This document shows, piece by piece, positions 18,233 through 27,907 of a stretch of DNA of 64,000 nucleotides. The notes beneath the pieces were generated by a model. That model saw only the letters and a list, made by a program, of their open reading frames with translations. It was not told the DNA's origin and did not search any database. Position 1 is the first letter of the stretch. Each line of letters begins with the position of its first letter. Source of the DNA: UBA1447 sp964627535 (lineage in GTDB: Bacteria; Bacillota; Clostridia; Oscillospirales; Acutalibacteraceae); assembly GCA_964627535.1 (NCBI GenBank), contig CAZVJW010000016.1, positions 1 to 64,000 of the forward strand, written 5' to 3'. Made by a program: the position numbers and the translations under genes.

Positions 18233-19047
18233 GATATCACCGAAGGAAAAAATATATTCAGCACAATAATACCTGCAAGCAAAACAAAGTTTACGGCTAG
18301 AGCCCCAAAATCACGCCATTCAAGTTTCATCAGTTTCATTCTTGTTCGGCCTTTTCCGCCTCTGTAGCAACGGCACTCCATTGCAAAGGCAAGCTCATAA
18401 GCCCTTCGGAATGATGAAACAAAAAGCGGTATCAAAACAGGAATCAATGCTTTTGATCTGCTGACAAGCGAGCCGCTTTCCCAATCAGCTCCCCTTGCTT
18501 TCTGGGCATTCATTATTCTGTCAATTTCTTCTATCAGCGTTGGAATAAAGCGAAGTGCCAATGTCATCATCATGGCAATTGTATGGACTTCAATTTTAAA
18601 TACTTTCAACGGTGAAAGTAACCGTTCCAGAGCATCGGTAAGTCTGGTCGGCGTTGTTGTATAGGTTAACAGCGAGCTTACTATGATTAAGCAAATGATT
18701 CGTATGGCCATAAATAATGCCGTAAAAAGACCTTTTGCCGTTATCTTGATAATCCAAAACTCAACAAGCACCGCACCACCGGTTGTGTAGAAAATATTCA
18801 GTACGGCAGTAAATATGACAATAAGCACGATCGGCTTAAGGCTTTTAAGTATTGTCTTTACCGGTACTTTTGAAACCAGTATAAGTACAATAACAAAGGT
18901 GACCATAATGCCCATAGAAAAAAAGCTTTTACAGATAAAAATTATGACAATCAATGCAAAGGTCAATACCAGCTTCATTCTTGCGTCAAGGCGGTGAAGC
19001 ATCGAATTGCCCGGAAAATATTGACCGATAGTAATATCCTTAATCAT
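18229..19047 (-). CDS. ecfT: ECF transporter transmembrane subunit EcfT
   Basis: 272 aa membrane scaffold of the energy-coupling factor vitamin and micronutrient transporter. It starts GQYFPGNSMLHRLDARMKL, typical of EcfT, and has 5-6 hydrophobic segments. The coupling motif region is present (two A-R-G-type stretches, for example MNAQKARGADWESG near 185). AAAGGAGG precedes the ATG. It overlaps the ecfA2 stop by 4 bases. No substrate-binding S component is encoded nearby, so this is a shared group II module. Confidence 0.93.
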   Translation of the reverse strand: MIKDITIGQYFPGNSMLHRLDARMKLVLTFALIVIIFICKSFFSMGIMVTFVIVLILVSKVPVKTILKSLKPIVLIVIFTAVLNIFYTTGGAVLVEFWIIKITAKGLFTALFMAIRIICLIIVSSLLTYTTTPTRLTDALERLLSPLKVFKIEVHTIAMMMTLALRFIPTLIEEIDRIMNAQKARGADWESGSLVSRSKALIPVLIPLFVSSFRRAYELAFAMECRCYRGGKGRTRMKLMKLEWRDFGALAVNFVLLAGIIVLNIFFPSVIS

Positions 19048-19907
19048 GAATCCGCCTCCTTTCCGAAGAAACGAAGCAATTCGCGCCTGCCTTGTTCTAC
19101 CGTAAACACATTGCTGCTGACATCCAACCCACGCTTACGCAATCCCGTAAAAATTCGAGTAACCTGAGGAACATTAAGTCCCATCTTCAGGAGTTCATCT
19201 CCCCTTGAATATACCTCTTGCACAGTCCCGAACATTGCCACTCTTGAATTTTCGAGGACAAGCACCCTGGAAACAAGCGCTGCAATATCCTCCATACTAT
19301 GTGAAACGAGCAAAACAGTACTGCCGGTATTATTTCTGTATTCATTAATCAGGTTCAGAATTCGATCGCGGCCGCGAGGGTCCAAACCTGCGGTAGGTTC
19401 ATCCAAAATCAATACCTTTGGCTCCATAGCCATAACACCGGCAACAGCAGCTCTTCGTTTTTCACCACCCGAAAGGTCAAACGGTGATTTTTGAAGATGC
19501 TCTTCTTTCAACCCGACAAACTCGGCAGCCTTATGAACCCTTCGGTCTATTTCCTCTTCATCAAGCTTCATGTTTTTCGGTCCAAAGGCAATATCCTTGT
19601 ACACCGTTTCTTCAAAAAGTTGATATTCGGGGTACTGAAAACACAAACCAACCTTAAAACGGGTTTCTCTTATGCTTTGCTTGCTTTCCCATATATCTTT
19701 TCCTTCCAAAAGAACCGTGCCGCGTTCCGGTTTCAAAATACCGTTTAAGTGCTGAATCAGTGTGCTTTTTCCGGAGCCGGTATGTCCAATGATGCCAACA
19801 AGCTCTCCGCTTTCAATATCTATGTTTATGTCCTTAATTGCAGCAACCTCAAATGGTGTTCCCTTGCTGTAAAGGTGAGTTAAATTGCGAGTTGAAATTA
19901 CAGACAT
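19044..19907 (-). CDS. ecfA2: ECF transporter ATPase EcfA2
   Basis: 287 aa ABC ATPase of the ECF module. Walker A GHTGSGKST (near residue 40), Q-loop CFQYPEYQLFEETV, signature LSGGEKRRAAVAG and Walker B VLILDEPTAGLDP are intact. Upstream in-frame codons reach 19958, but GGGAGG lies 9 bases before the ATG at 19907, 4 bases past the ecfA1 stop, so that start is used. It pairs with EcfA1 as the second ATPase. Confidence 0.94.
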   Translation of the reverse strand: MSVISTRNLTHLYSKGTPFEVAAIKDINIDIESGELVGIIGHTGSGKSTLIQHLNGILKPERGTVLLEGKDIWESKQSIRETRFKVGLCFQYPEYQLFEETVYKDIAFGPKNMKLDEEEIDRRVHKAAEFVGLKEEHLQKSPFDLSGGEKRRAAVAGVMAMEPKVLILDEPTAGLDPRGRDRILNLINEYRNNTGSTVLLVSHSMEDIAALVSRVLVLENSRVAMFGTVQEVYSRGDELLKMGLNVPQVTRIFTGLRKRGLDVSSNVFTVEQGRRELLRFFGKEADS

Positions 19908-19911
19908 TCGC

Positions 19912-20760
19912 TCATCCTCCCGATACTTTGATGATTGCTTCAATACATTCTTCAACATCTAAAACATCTGCAGGAAAATCCAATTCGTCTTTCCGCAACA
20001 AAAAGCAAAGTTCCGAAGCCTGAGGCACATCCAAGCCAACAGACTTAATCAGTTCAACTTGTGAGAAAACCAGGCGCGGATCTCCGTCGAGAATTATATT
20101 GCCGTTATTCATAACCAATACTCTGTCCGCTTTAACAGCTTCATCCATAAAATGAGTAATATACACAATTGTTATCCCTAATTCTTTATTTAACCGAATA
20201 ACAGTTTTCATTACTTCAATCCGCCCCCGGGGGTCAAGCATAGCTGTCGGTTCGTCAAGAACCATACATTCGGTTTTCATTGCCAAAATACCTGCAATAG
20301 CAACTCTTTGCTTCTGCCCGCCCGAAAGCTTGTGCGGTTCGCGCAACCGGAAATCATACATACCGACATCCCTCAGCGCCTCATCAACTCTTTTACGTAT
20401 TTCGGCTGGCGGAATACCGAGATTCTCAGGGCCGAAAGCAACATCATCTTCAACAATAGTTGCTACAATTTGATTGTCCGGATTTTGGAATACCATTCCT
20501 ACTGTTCGGCGGATATCATAAATCAGCTCTTCGTCAGCGGTATCCATTCCATTAACAAGCACTTTGCCTTTTTCGGGAATTAATATGGTATTTGTTAATT
20601 TTGCAAAAGTGGATTTGCCCGAACCGTTATGGCCTAAAACCACGACGAATTCACCCTTTCGGATATTCAGGCTGATATCCTTAACGGCGGGCATTTGTGT
20701 TTTTTCTTCACTATCATAGGTAAAACTCACATTATTGAAACTGATGATATTTTCATCCAT
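19912..20760 (-). CDS. ecfA1: ECF transporter ATPase EcfA1
   Basis: 282 aa ABC ATPase. Walker A GHNGSGKST, Q-loop FQNPDNQIVATIVEDDVAFG, signature LSGGQKQRVAIAG and Walker B CMVLDEPTAMLDP are present. The order ecfA1-ecfA2-ecfT-truA is the standard Bacillota cassette. Its start overlaps the end of the upstream methyltransferase gene by 8 bases, which is less usual and suggests one transcript from the methyltransferase onward. Confidence 0.94.
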   Translation of the reverse strand: MDENIISFNNVSFTYDSEEKTQMPAVKDISLNIRKGEFVVVLGHNGSGKSTFAKLTNTILIPEKGKVLVNGMDTADEELIYDIRRTVGMVFQNPDNQIVATIVEDDVAFGPENLGIPPAEIRKRVDEALRDVGMYDFRLREPHKLSGGQKQRVAIAGILAMKTECMVLDEPTAMLDPRGRIEVMKTVIRLNKELGITIVYITHFMDEAVKADRVLVMNNGNIILDGDPRLVFSQVELIKSVGLDVPQASELCFLLRKDELDFPADVLDVEECIEAIIKVSGG

Positions 20761-21625
20761 TTTGTTTTCTCCATATCGATGAGGCTCCGCAGGGTAAAAC
20801 CATACCCGAAACGGTAACGGGCAACCCTATTTCATCGCTCGAAACGCAACCGCCGAATTTCGGAACAATCAGCGACCCCAACATGTATTGCATAACCGAC
20901 GGAGACAACCCTGTCGTATAAGAATTAATCAGAAACAGCTGAGAATTATCGCTTAAAAGTGCCGTACAAAGGCAGACGAGCGGGTAAATTTCATCTTCGA
21001 GCTTCCAGATCTCGCCGCCCGGTCCTCTGCCGTAAGACGGAGGGTCCATAATAATAATATCATATTTGCTGCCCCGCCGGGTTTCACGCTGAACAAATTT
21101 AATACAATCATCCACAATCCACCTGACAGGCTTCTCGGAAACTCCCGAAGAGACGGCATTTTCTTTTGCCCATGCAACCATACCTTTTGCCGCGTCAACA
21201 TGAACAACCTCCGCGCCGGCTTTAAGGCATGCAACCGTTGCCGCGCCTGTATAGGCGAACAGATTAAGCACACGCACCGGTCTGCTAGCCGGCTTTACAA
21301 TGTCGGATAATAAATCCCAATTGGTTGCCTGTTCGGGAAATACACCTGTGTGTTTAAAACCCATCGTCTTAAGGCTGAAAACCAATCCTTTATATGCAAC
21401 AGGCCAGGTATCGGGTATTGTTTTCATTATTTCCCAACTGCCCCCGCCTGTTGAGGAACGTATATAACGAGCATGCGGGGTGTTCCAAAGAGGATGGTTT
21501 TTTTCTGTTTCCCAAATTACTTGAGGGTCGGGGCGGATAAGAACCACTTCTCCCCACCGTTCAAGGCGTTCTCCTCCCGAGCAGTCAATCAGTTCATATT
21601 CTTTCCAGTCAGCAGCAACTCTCAT
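20753..21625 (-). CDS. Class I SAM-dependent methyltransferase (RlmI/RlmK-like)
   Basis: 290 aa. SAM motif I is VLNLFAYTGAATVACLKAGAEVVHVD (near 118-143), and the motif IV DPPSYG near 198 is shared with rRNA base methyltransferases. The N-terminal ~100 residues are short compared with RlmI, and no PUA domain is seen. AAAGGCTGACAG precedes the ATG. rRNA is the likely substrate by family resemblance, not shown. Confidence 0.8.
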   Translation of the reverse strand: MRVAADWKEYELIDCSGGERLERWGEVVLIRPDPQVIWETEKNHPLWNTPHARYIRSSTGGGSWEIMKTIPDTWPVAYKGLVFSLKTMGFKHTGVFPEQATNWDLLSDIVKPASRPVRVLNLFAYTGAATVACLKAGAEVVHVDAAKGMVAWAKENAVSSGVSEKPVRWIVDDCIKFVQRETRRGSKYDIIIMDPPSYGRGPGGEIWKLEDEIYPLVCLCTALLSDNSQLFLINSYTTGLSPSVMQYMLGSLIVPKFGGCVSSDEIGLPVTVSGMVLPCGASSIWRKQNG

Positions 21626-21657
21626 CTGTCAGCCTTTCAATAATATATGATCAAACG

Positions 21658-23007
21658 TCAGATTAATCTTTCTCTGACAACCTCGGCAATTTGTTCCGCC
21701 AGTTTTGTGATAAGCTCTTTGTCCTTGCCCTCGAGCATTACTCTGACCAGCGGTTCGGTGCCGGAAACACGAACAAGAACCCTACCGTCATCTTTAAGTT
21801 CTTCCTCTGCTTCTTTTATAGCAATTTTAATTTCTTCATCGGCAGAATAACGCACCTTTCCGATGTTTGACACTTTTACATTAATCATAATTTGAGGATA
21901 TATTTCAATCCCTGACGCCAATTCTGAAAGACTTTTTCCGGTTAACCTCATCACTTGAAGCAACTTAAGTGCTGTTAATTCCCCGTCTCCTGTTGAAGCA
22001 TACTCAAGAAAGATGACATGTCCCGATTGCTCGCCGCCGATTCTGTATCCTTTTTCGAGCATTCTTTCCAATACATATCGGTCACCGACCTTGGTCGTTT
22101 CATAGTCTATGTTGTTCTCCCGGAAATACTTAAACAAACCCATGTTGCTCATAACCGTGACAACGGCTGTGTTCTCATACAGCTTGCCTTTAGCTTTCAT
22201 CGCCTCGGCACATATTGCTATAATTTTGTCGCCGTCAACTATATTTCCGTTTTCATCAACCGCAAGCAAACGGTCGGCATCGCCGTCAAACGCAAACCCG
22301 GCCATCAAGCTTTTTTCAACAACAAAATTGCGTAATGCTTCCAAGTTTGTTGAACCGCAATTCTCGTTTATATTTGTTCCGTCCGGCTCATTGAACAATG
22401 TGCTGCATTCCGCTCCCAAACGCATAAACAGTTCCGGCGCGGTTACGGAAGCAGCGCCGTTCGCGCAGTCAATCGCTATTTTCATTCCCTCGAAAGTAAC
22501 ATCAACCGTTGATGCGACATGCTCTATGTAGTCAAAAATCGGCATTTCGGACGTGGTTATTCTACCGACATCACCGCCGATTTTAACCGGAGGTATAACA
22601 GTTTCATCAAGTATAATTTCCTCGATTCTCTCTTCCAATGCATCCGGCAGCTTATATCCGTCCGACTGAAATATTTTAATGCCGTTATATTCGCAGGGAT
22701 TGTGTGATGCGGAAATCATTACACCTGCATCATAACCGTACTTCTTCACAAGAAACGCGACCGCCGGAGTCGGGACTTCGCCTAAAAGCAGAACATCAAC
22801 GCCAACCGAGCAAAGGCCGGCAGCAATCGCCGCCTCAAGCATTTCAGAAGATGCCCTTGTATCCATACCTATAAGCACTTTTGGTTTTGCACTGACTTCT
22901 TCGGTTAAAACCATTGCAGCGGCACGCCCTATTTTCATGGCAAGTTCACAAGTTAATTCACTGTTTGCCACTCCTCTTATTCCGTCTGTTCCGAATAATC
23001 TGCCCAT
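21658..23007 (-). CDS. glmM: Phosphoglucosamine mutase
   Basis: 449 aa, full length. It converts glucosamine 6-phosphate to glucosamine 1-phosphate for peptidoglycan precursors. The N terminus MGRLFGTDGIRGVAN is diagnostic. The phosphoserine loop is ISASHNP (near residue 100). The metal loop is DGDADR (near 240), and the sugar loop is GGEQSGH (near 325). The phosphate-binding loop is RVSGTEPLVRVM near the C terminus. It lies ~30 bp upstream of the methyltransferase. Confidence 0.97.
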   Translation of the reverse strand: MGRLFGTDGIRGVANSELTCELAMKIGRAAAMVLTEEVSAKPKVLIGMDTRASSEMLEAAIAAGLCSVGVDVLLLGEVPTPAVAFLVKKYGYDAGVMISASHNPCEYNGIKIFQSDGYKLPDALEERIEEIILDETVIPPVKIGGDVGRITTSEMPIFDYIEHVASTVDVTFEGMKIAIDCANGAASVTAPELFMRLGAECSTLFNEPDGTNINENCGSTNLEALRNFVVEKSLMAGFAFDGDADRLLAVDENGNIVDGDKIIAICAEAMKAKGKLYENTAVVTVMSNMGLFKYFRENNIDYETTKVGDRYVLERMLEKGYRIGGEQSGHVIFLEYASTGDGELTALKLLQVMRLTGKSLSELASGIEIYPQIMINVKVSNIGKVRYSADEEIKIAIKEAEEELKDDGRVLVRVSGTEPLVRVMLEGKDKELITKLAEQIAEVVRERLI

Positions 23008-23054
23008 AATTTATCTTCTTTCAAAATATTATATCAGACATTTTAATTGCAAAT

Positions 23055-24083
23055 TTAAATATTAAATTTTTGCTGTCCGTTCATCTGCATACCGACATGC
23101 GCATAACCGGCAGATGTTACCATCCGCCCGCGCGGAGTGCGGCTTAAGAATCCGACTTGCATCAGATAAGGTTCGTAAACATCCTCAATAGTTATCGCTT
23201 CTTCCCCTATGGCAGCGGCAATTGTTTCAAGCCCAACGGGGCCGCCATTATAATTTTTTATCATGGATGTTAAAATTAAACGATCTATCGAATCAAGCCC
23301 CAAAGCATCTATTTCCATTCTGTCAAGCGCATTTTTCGAGCTTTCGTGGGTAATGATTCCATTTCCTATTACCTGTGCGAAATCTCGTGCGCGTTTTAGA
23401 AGCCTGTTCGCAATTCTCGGGATTCCTCTTGAACGGGTTGCGATTTCAACAGCTCCGTCATGATTAATTTCGATATTCAGAATTCCTGAACTGCGGTTGA
23501 CTATTTGCGCCAATTCCTCCGGTGTATATAGATCAAGCCTGAAAATTACGCCAAAGCGGTCACGCAGGGGTGCGCTGAGCTGGCCGGCACGGGTAGTCGC
23601 CCCGACAAGCGTAAAATGCGGCAAATCAAGCCTAATGGACCTGGCGGAAGGGCCCTTACCTATAATAATATCAAGAGCGTTATCCTCCATCGCCGGATAG
23701 AGAACCTCCTCGACATTCCGTGAAAGACGGTGAACTTCGTCGATAAAAAGCACATCGCCGTCATTGAGATTGGTAAGAATAGCCGCTAAATCACCCGGCT
23801 TTTCTATTGCAGGGCCGGAGGTAACACGGATACTGACACCCATTTCATTGGCTATAATGCCTGCAAGGGTGGTTTTTCCGAGACCGGGAGGCCCGTAAAG
23901 CAGGACATGGTCAAGAGATTCTCCTCTTTTGCGGGCGGCCTCAATATAAACAGCAAGGTTTTGCTTTACCTTTTCCTGCCCGATATATTCACCAAGATTG
24001 CGCGGGCGCAAAGTAACCTCAAACTCAGCATCCTCACCTGTATACTCCGGTGTTGTTATTCTATTCTCATAATCCGAATCCAT
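23055..24083 (-). CDS. ruvB: Holliday junction branch migration helicase RuvB
   Basis: 342 aa AAA+ motor of the RuvAB complex. Typical features are LRPRNLGEYIGQEKVK, Walker A GPPGLGKTT, Walker B VLFIDEVHRL, sensor GATTRAGQLSAPLRDRFG and a C-terminal winged helix ending TPRGRM. GGAGATGAATTG precedes the ATG. It follows ruvA by 23 bp in a ruvC-ruvA-ruvB operon. Confidence 0.97.
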   Translation of the reverse strand: MDSDYENRITTPEYTGEDAEFEVTLRPRNLGEYIGQEKVKQNLAVYIEAARKRGESLDHVLLYGPPGLGKTTLAGIIANEMGVSIRVTSGPAIEKPGDLAAILTNLNDGDVLFIDEVHRLSRNVEEVLYPAMEDNALDIIIGKGPSARSIRLDLPHFTLVGATTRAGQLSAPLRDRFGVIFRLDLYTPEELAQIVNRSSGILNIEINHDGAVEIATRSRGIPRIANRLLKRARDFAQVIGNGIITHESSKNALDRMEIDALGLDSIDRLILTSMIKNYNGGPVGLETIAAAIGEEAITIEDVYEPYLMQVGFLSRTPRGRMVTSAGYAHVGMQMNGQQKFNI

Positions 24084-24106
24084 TCAATTCATCTCCGTCA
24101 CATGGA

Positions 24107-24712
24107 TTATTTCCTCGAAAGGCTTTTCAGCGCTTGTCTGATAAGTTGCTCAGTGGATTGGCCGATTTCAAGCCTGCTGACGGCAATGCTGGCTTCAGAC
24201 TGACTGTAGCCGAGCATAACCAAAGCACTTACAGCTTCGCCACTCGGACCTGATTCCGAAGCAATGCCTGCAGCCTCTGCTTCCGCCGAACCTATCCCGC
24301 CGGCAACGTTCATTTTCATTTTATCCTTTAATTCGAGCACAACACGCTGTGCAAGCTTTGTCCCAACACCTTGCGCACCTGTAATAGTTTTTATATCTCC
24401 GGTGGCTATGCATATGGCCAGACTTTCCGGTTTTAACTGCGATAAGATTGCAAGCGCAGCCTTTGGTCCGACACCCGTTACCGAAATGAGAAGTTTAAAA
24501 CAGTCGAGTTCCCTTTTATCGAAAAACCCGAAAAGGTCCAACGAGTCTTCACGCACATTTAAATGTGTGTAAAGTGTTGTTTTGCTGCCAACGGGGCCAA
24601 GCTGTTTTAAGGTGTTAAACGTGGTCGAACAACGGAAACCCACACCGTTACAGTCAATCGCTACACTGTTTTCATCTGTAAACAATATCTCGCCTGTTAT
24701 GCTGTAAAACAT
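24107..24712 (-). CDS. ruvA: Holliday junction DNA-binding protein RuvA
   Basis: 201 aa subunit that grips the four-way junction and activates RuvB. The OB fold starts MFYSITGEI. Two helix-hairpin-helix motifs follow (LLISVTGVGPKAALAIL and ITGAQGVGTKLAQRVVLELKD, near 72-125). The C-terminal RuvB-binding domain contains ALVMLGYSQSEAS. GGGGATGAACG precedes the ATG. Confidence 0.96.
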   Translation of the reverse strand: MFYSITGEILFTDENSVAIDCNGVGFRCSTTFNTLKQLGPVGSKTTLYTHLNVREDSLDLFGFFDKRELDCFKLLISVTGVGPKAALAILSQLKPESLAICIATGDIKTITGAQGVGTKLAQRVVLELKDKMKMNVAGGIGSAEAEAAGIASESGPSGEAVSALVMLGYSQSEASIAVSRLEIGQSTEQLIRQALKSLSRK

Positions 24713-24738
24713 AATCGTTCATCCCCTACACCGGTTTT

Positions 24739-25227
24739 TTATTTCAAATACATAAGCGAACTGCTGCAGTGAGCATGACATATAGCCAGAGCAAGTGCAT
24801 CTGCGGCGTCATCCGGCCTTGGAATTTTTTCAAGATTCAAGAGAATACGTGTCATCTCCTGCACTTGTTTTTTATCCGCTCTGCCGTAACCTACCACACT
24901 TTGTTTAACTTGAAGAGGCGTATACTCGCAAACACGCAAGCCTTGCTTCTGCGCTGCCAGTATTAAGACTCCCCTCGCTTGGCTGACATCAATAACCGTT
25001 TTTGCATTGCTGTTGTAAAACAATTTTTCTATTGCTAATGATACAGGTTTATGGCTTTTAATTATTTCGGATACGCCGTCGTAAATAAGTTCAAGCCTAT
25101 CATTAAAAGGCATCCCTGCAGCGGTTGTAACCGCCCCGTAGCTCAACACTGTAAAGTGATTGCTTTGATATTCGACAACCCCGTAGCCTACGATGGCATA
25201 ACCCGGATCAATCCCCAAAATGATCAT
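24739..25227 (-). CDS. ruvC: Crossover junction endodeoxyribonuclease RuvC
   Basis: 162 aa resolvase that cuts Holliday junctions. Catalytic acidic residues are in GIDPGYAIVGYG (Asp near 6), AIEKLFY (Glu near 66) and RPDDAADALALAICH (Asp pair near 140). The frame extends 11 codons upstream into der, but the ATG at 25227 overlaps the der stop by one base (TAATG) and has AAAGGGA at the right distance. It is therefore coupled to der. Confidence 0.95.
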   Translation of the reverse strand: MIILGIDPGYAIVGYGVVEYQSNHFTVLSYGAVTTAAGMPFNDRLELIYDGVSEIIKSHKPVSLAIEKLFYNSNAKTVIDVSQARGVLILAAQKQGLRVCEYTPLQVKQSVVGYGRADKKQVQEMTRILLNLEKIPRPDDAADALALAICHAHCSSSLMYLK

Positions 25228-26549
25228 TATTTCTGTTCCCTTTCGCGAATAACCATACATGTCGGAGTGCCCTCCAACCCAAAAACCTCACGGATTTGGT
25301 TATCAATATACCGCTGATAACTGTAATGGAATAAATCCTTTCGGTTAACAAAACAGACAAATGTCGGAGGCCGTGTCGAAGCTTGGGTCATATAATAAAT
25401 CTTAAGCCTGTGTCCTTTGTCAGTGGGAGGCTGCACGCGCGCCGTTGCGTCGGCAAGAACATCGTTGAGCTTGCCGGTTGATATACGCATGGCATTCTGG
25501 TTGTCAACAAACTTAATGAGCTCAAAGAGCCTGTCAAGACGCTGGCCGGTTTTTGCCGAAATAAAGATAATCGGAGCATAAGACATAAAGGAAAAATCAC
25601 TCATCAGGTTCTTCCTGTATTTATCCATTGTTTGCCCATCCTTTGAAACAGCATCCCATTTATTAACGGCTATGATGCAAGCCTTGCCCTGCTCGTGGGC
25701 TATTCCCGCAACTTTGGAATCCTGCTCAGTAAAACCTTCAATGGCGTCAATCATGATAACACATACTTGAGCGCGCTCAACAGCCATCCTCGCCCTTATA
25801 ACGGAATATTTCTCGATATCATCATCAATTCTGCTGTGACGGCGAAGCCCTGCGGTGTCAATAAATACAAATTTACCGTATTTATTATCAATAAAAGTGT
25901 CCGTTGCGTCTCTTGTTGTGCCCGCAATATCCGAAACAATAACTCTTTCTTCACCTGCAATGGCGTTTACCAATGATGATTTTCCCACATTCGGCTTACC
26001 TATAACAGCAACCTTGATGGCATCGCTCTCTGACTCTTCTTCATTATAATTGGGAATTTTTGCCAAAACAACATCAAGCAGGTCGCCTGTCCCATGGCCG
26101 TGTACGGAGGAAACGGGCATCGGATCCCCAAGCCCGAGATTGTAAAATTCATAAAACTCCGGCGGGAGATCCCCGACAGAATCACATTTATTGACACAAA
26201 GCACAACAGGCTTTCCGCTTCTTTTCAGCATTACCGCAACTTCCTCATCGGCGGGAAGTATCCCCGTGCGGATGTCCGTTACAAAAATGATCGCATCAGC
26301 AGCATCAATGGCAAGCTGAGCCTGTCGGCGCATTTGGATAAGAATAACATCATCCGAAAACGGTTCAATTCCGCCGGTGTCAACCAGAAGAAATGTATGG
26401 GACAGCCATTCGCATTCGCTGTATATTCTATCTCTTGTTACCCCCGATGTATCGTCAACAATAGATAGCCTGCTGCCCACAAGCTTGTTGAAAAGAGTTG
26501 ATTTCCCGACATTCGGACGCCCGACTATTGCAATAACCGGTCTTGCCAT
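25227..26549 (-). CDS. der: Ribosome biogenesis GTPase Der (EngA)
   Basis: 440 aa protein with two tandem GTPase domains needed for 50S assembly. G1 motifs are GRPNVGKST (near residue 8) and GKPNVGKSS (near 185). The NKCD and NKWD specificity motifs and two DTAG-type motifs (DTGG, DTAG) are present. The C-terminal KH-like domain ends in RPPTFVCFVNRKDLFHYSY...FGLEGTP, as in the family. It begins 2 bp after the stop of the DUF512 protein gene. Confidence 0.97.
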   Translation of the reverse strand: MARPVIAIVGRPNVGKSTLFNKLVGSRLSIVDDTSGVTRDRIYSECEWLSHTFLLVDTGGIEPFSDDVILIQMRRQAQLAIDAADAIIFVTDIRTGILPADEEVAVMLKRSGKPVVLCVNKCDSVGDLPPEFYEFYNLGLGDPMPVSSVHGHGTGDLLDVVLAKIPNYNEEESESDAIKVAVIGKPNVGKSSLVNAIAGEERVIVSDIAGTTRDATDTFIDNKYGKFVFIDTAGLRRHSRIDDDIEKYSVIRARMAVERAQVCVIMIDAIEGFTEQDSKVAGIAHEQGKACIIAVNKWDAVSKDGQTMDKYRKNLMSDFSFMSYAPIIFISAKTGQRLDRLFELIKFVDNQNAMRISTGKLNDVLADATARVQPPTDKGHRLKIYYMTQASTRPPTFVCFVNRKDLFHYSYQRYIDNQIREVFGLEGTPTCMVIREREQK

Positions 26550-26551
26550 TT

Positions 26552-27886
26552 TTACGCCTGCCTTCCGATAACAGCTTTTATAAATTCCATACCGGAGTTC
26601 GGCACGGTTACTATCTTAATTTTAAGCTTTTCACTCAGTTCATCAATTGTGACATCGTCAAGAAACATGTCGCCTTCCCGGCGCAGGGTGACAGCAGGGA
26701 CTAACAGCTCCTCTCCGAGTTCCAGAGACGCTAACTGTTCCAAAATATCTTTTCCCGTCAATAAACCCGCAACAGTAATGCTTTCACCGAAAAAGTTATT
26801 TTTAATTTTTATTATATTAACCTTTAAATTATGCCATTTTTTTACCGTTTCGTCAACCAATTCTTCTATAAGCGTATATGCCGCCTCACCTGTTGCAACG
26901 GATATCTGTCTTTCTTCAAAGAGGATGTTTTCCCCCGCAGCTTCTTTGACCAGCTCTTCATCATGAAGAGCCTGAATAAATTCATCCTTAAATAATGCCC
27001 AAAGACCCACTCCGTTTTCAAGCTGAGGAAAATCACCGTAATACTCCGCATTCGGAATCTCCACACCTGCTTTGAGGTAAAACTCATCGGACGGATATGC
27101 TAATTTTGTTTTATTATACCATAAAAAGTGAGCGTTAAAGTCATCAATTACATTTATAACCCGCTGAGCCGAGTCTTTTTCATATGCTTTCAGTTCATCA
27201 AGCCCGGCACGGTGACAGGTAAGCCCGACGGGAACAGCAGCAATGCTTTGCACGGATGGATACATCTCACCAAGTTCTTTCAGACTGGATACGAGTTCCT
27301 CCCCGTCGTTTATACCCGGGCAAAGCACCAGCTGTGTATTTATTTTTATACCCGCGTCAGCAAAACGCCTGATATATTGAAGACTTTCGCCTGCTTTTGA
27401 GTTTCGCATCATTTTGGTGCGCAGTTCAGGGTTCATGGTATGCACTGAAATATTGACAGGGCTGATATGCATTTCTATTATTCGTTCAACCTCAAGTTCG
27501 GTTAGGTTCGTAAGTGTAATATAGTTGCCGAACAGAAAGGAAAGACGGGAATCATCATCTTTGAAATACAGGCTTTCCCGAAGCCCTGCGGGTAACTGGT
27601 CAATAAAACAAAAAATACAGTTGTTCGCACAACGGCGCTGACTGTCCATCAAATATGTTCCAAAAAGAAGACCCATATCCTGATATTCATCTTTTTTCAG
27701 AAAAATGTCCTGCTTGTTTCCGTTGCTGTTAATCTCAACAATCGGATTTTTTTCATTTGCATAAAACTGAAAATCCAATATATCATTTATCGGGTTACCG
27801 TTTATTGATATAAGTACATCCCCCGCCTTAATACCTTTTTTGGCGCAGGGTGATTTCGGTTCAACCGACAATATTTTAACAGGCAT
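26552..27886 (-). CDS. DUF512 radical SAM protein with N-terminal PDZ-like domain
   Basis: 444 aa. A PDZ-like segment (KSPCAKKGIKAGDVLISINGNPI, residues ~10-35) is followed by a radical SAM motif CANNCIFCFI (near 87-96). A TIM-barrel-like core and a C-terminal DUF512 region follow. The family is conserved next to der in Clostridia; its reaction is not established to my knowledge. AGAGGTGATTG precedes the ATG. Confidence 0.88.
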   Translation of the reverse strand: MPVKILSVEPKSPCAKKGIKAGDVLISINGNPINDILDFQFYANEKNPIVEINSNGNKQDIFLKKDEYQDMGLLFGTYLMDSQRRCANNCIFCFIDQLPAGLRESLYFKDDDSRLSFLFGNYITLTNLTELEVERIIEMHISPVNISVHTMNPELRTKMMRNSKAGESLQYIRRFADAGIKINTQLVLCPGINDGEELVSSLKELGEMYPSVQSIAAVPVGLTCHRAGLDELKAYEKDSAQRVINVIDDFNAHFLWYNKTKLAYPSDEFYLKAGVEIPNAEYYGDFPQLENGVGLWALFKDEFIQALHDEELVKEAAGENILFEERQISVATGEAAYTLIEELVDETVKKWHNLKVNIIKIKNNFFGESITVAGLLTGKDILEQLASLELGEELLVPAVTLRREGDMFLDDVTIDELSEKLKIKIVTVPNSGMEFIKAVIGRQA

Positions 27887-27907
27887 GCAATCACCTCTTT
27901 TAAGCGG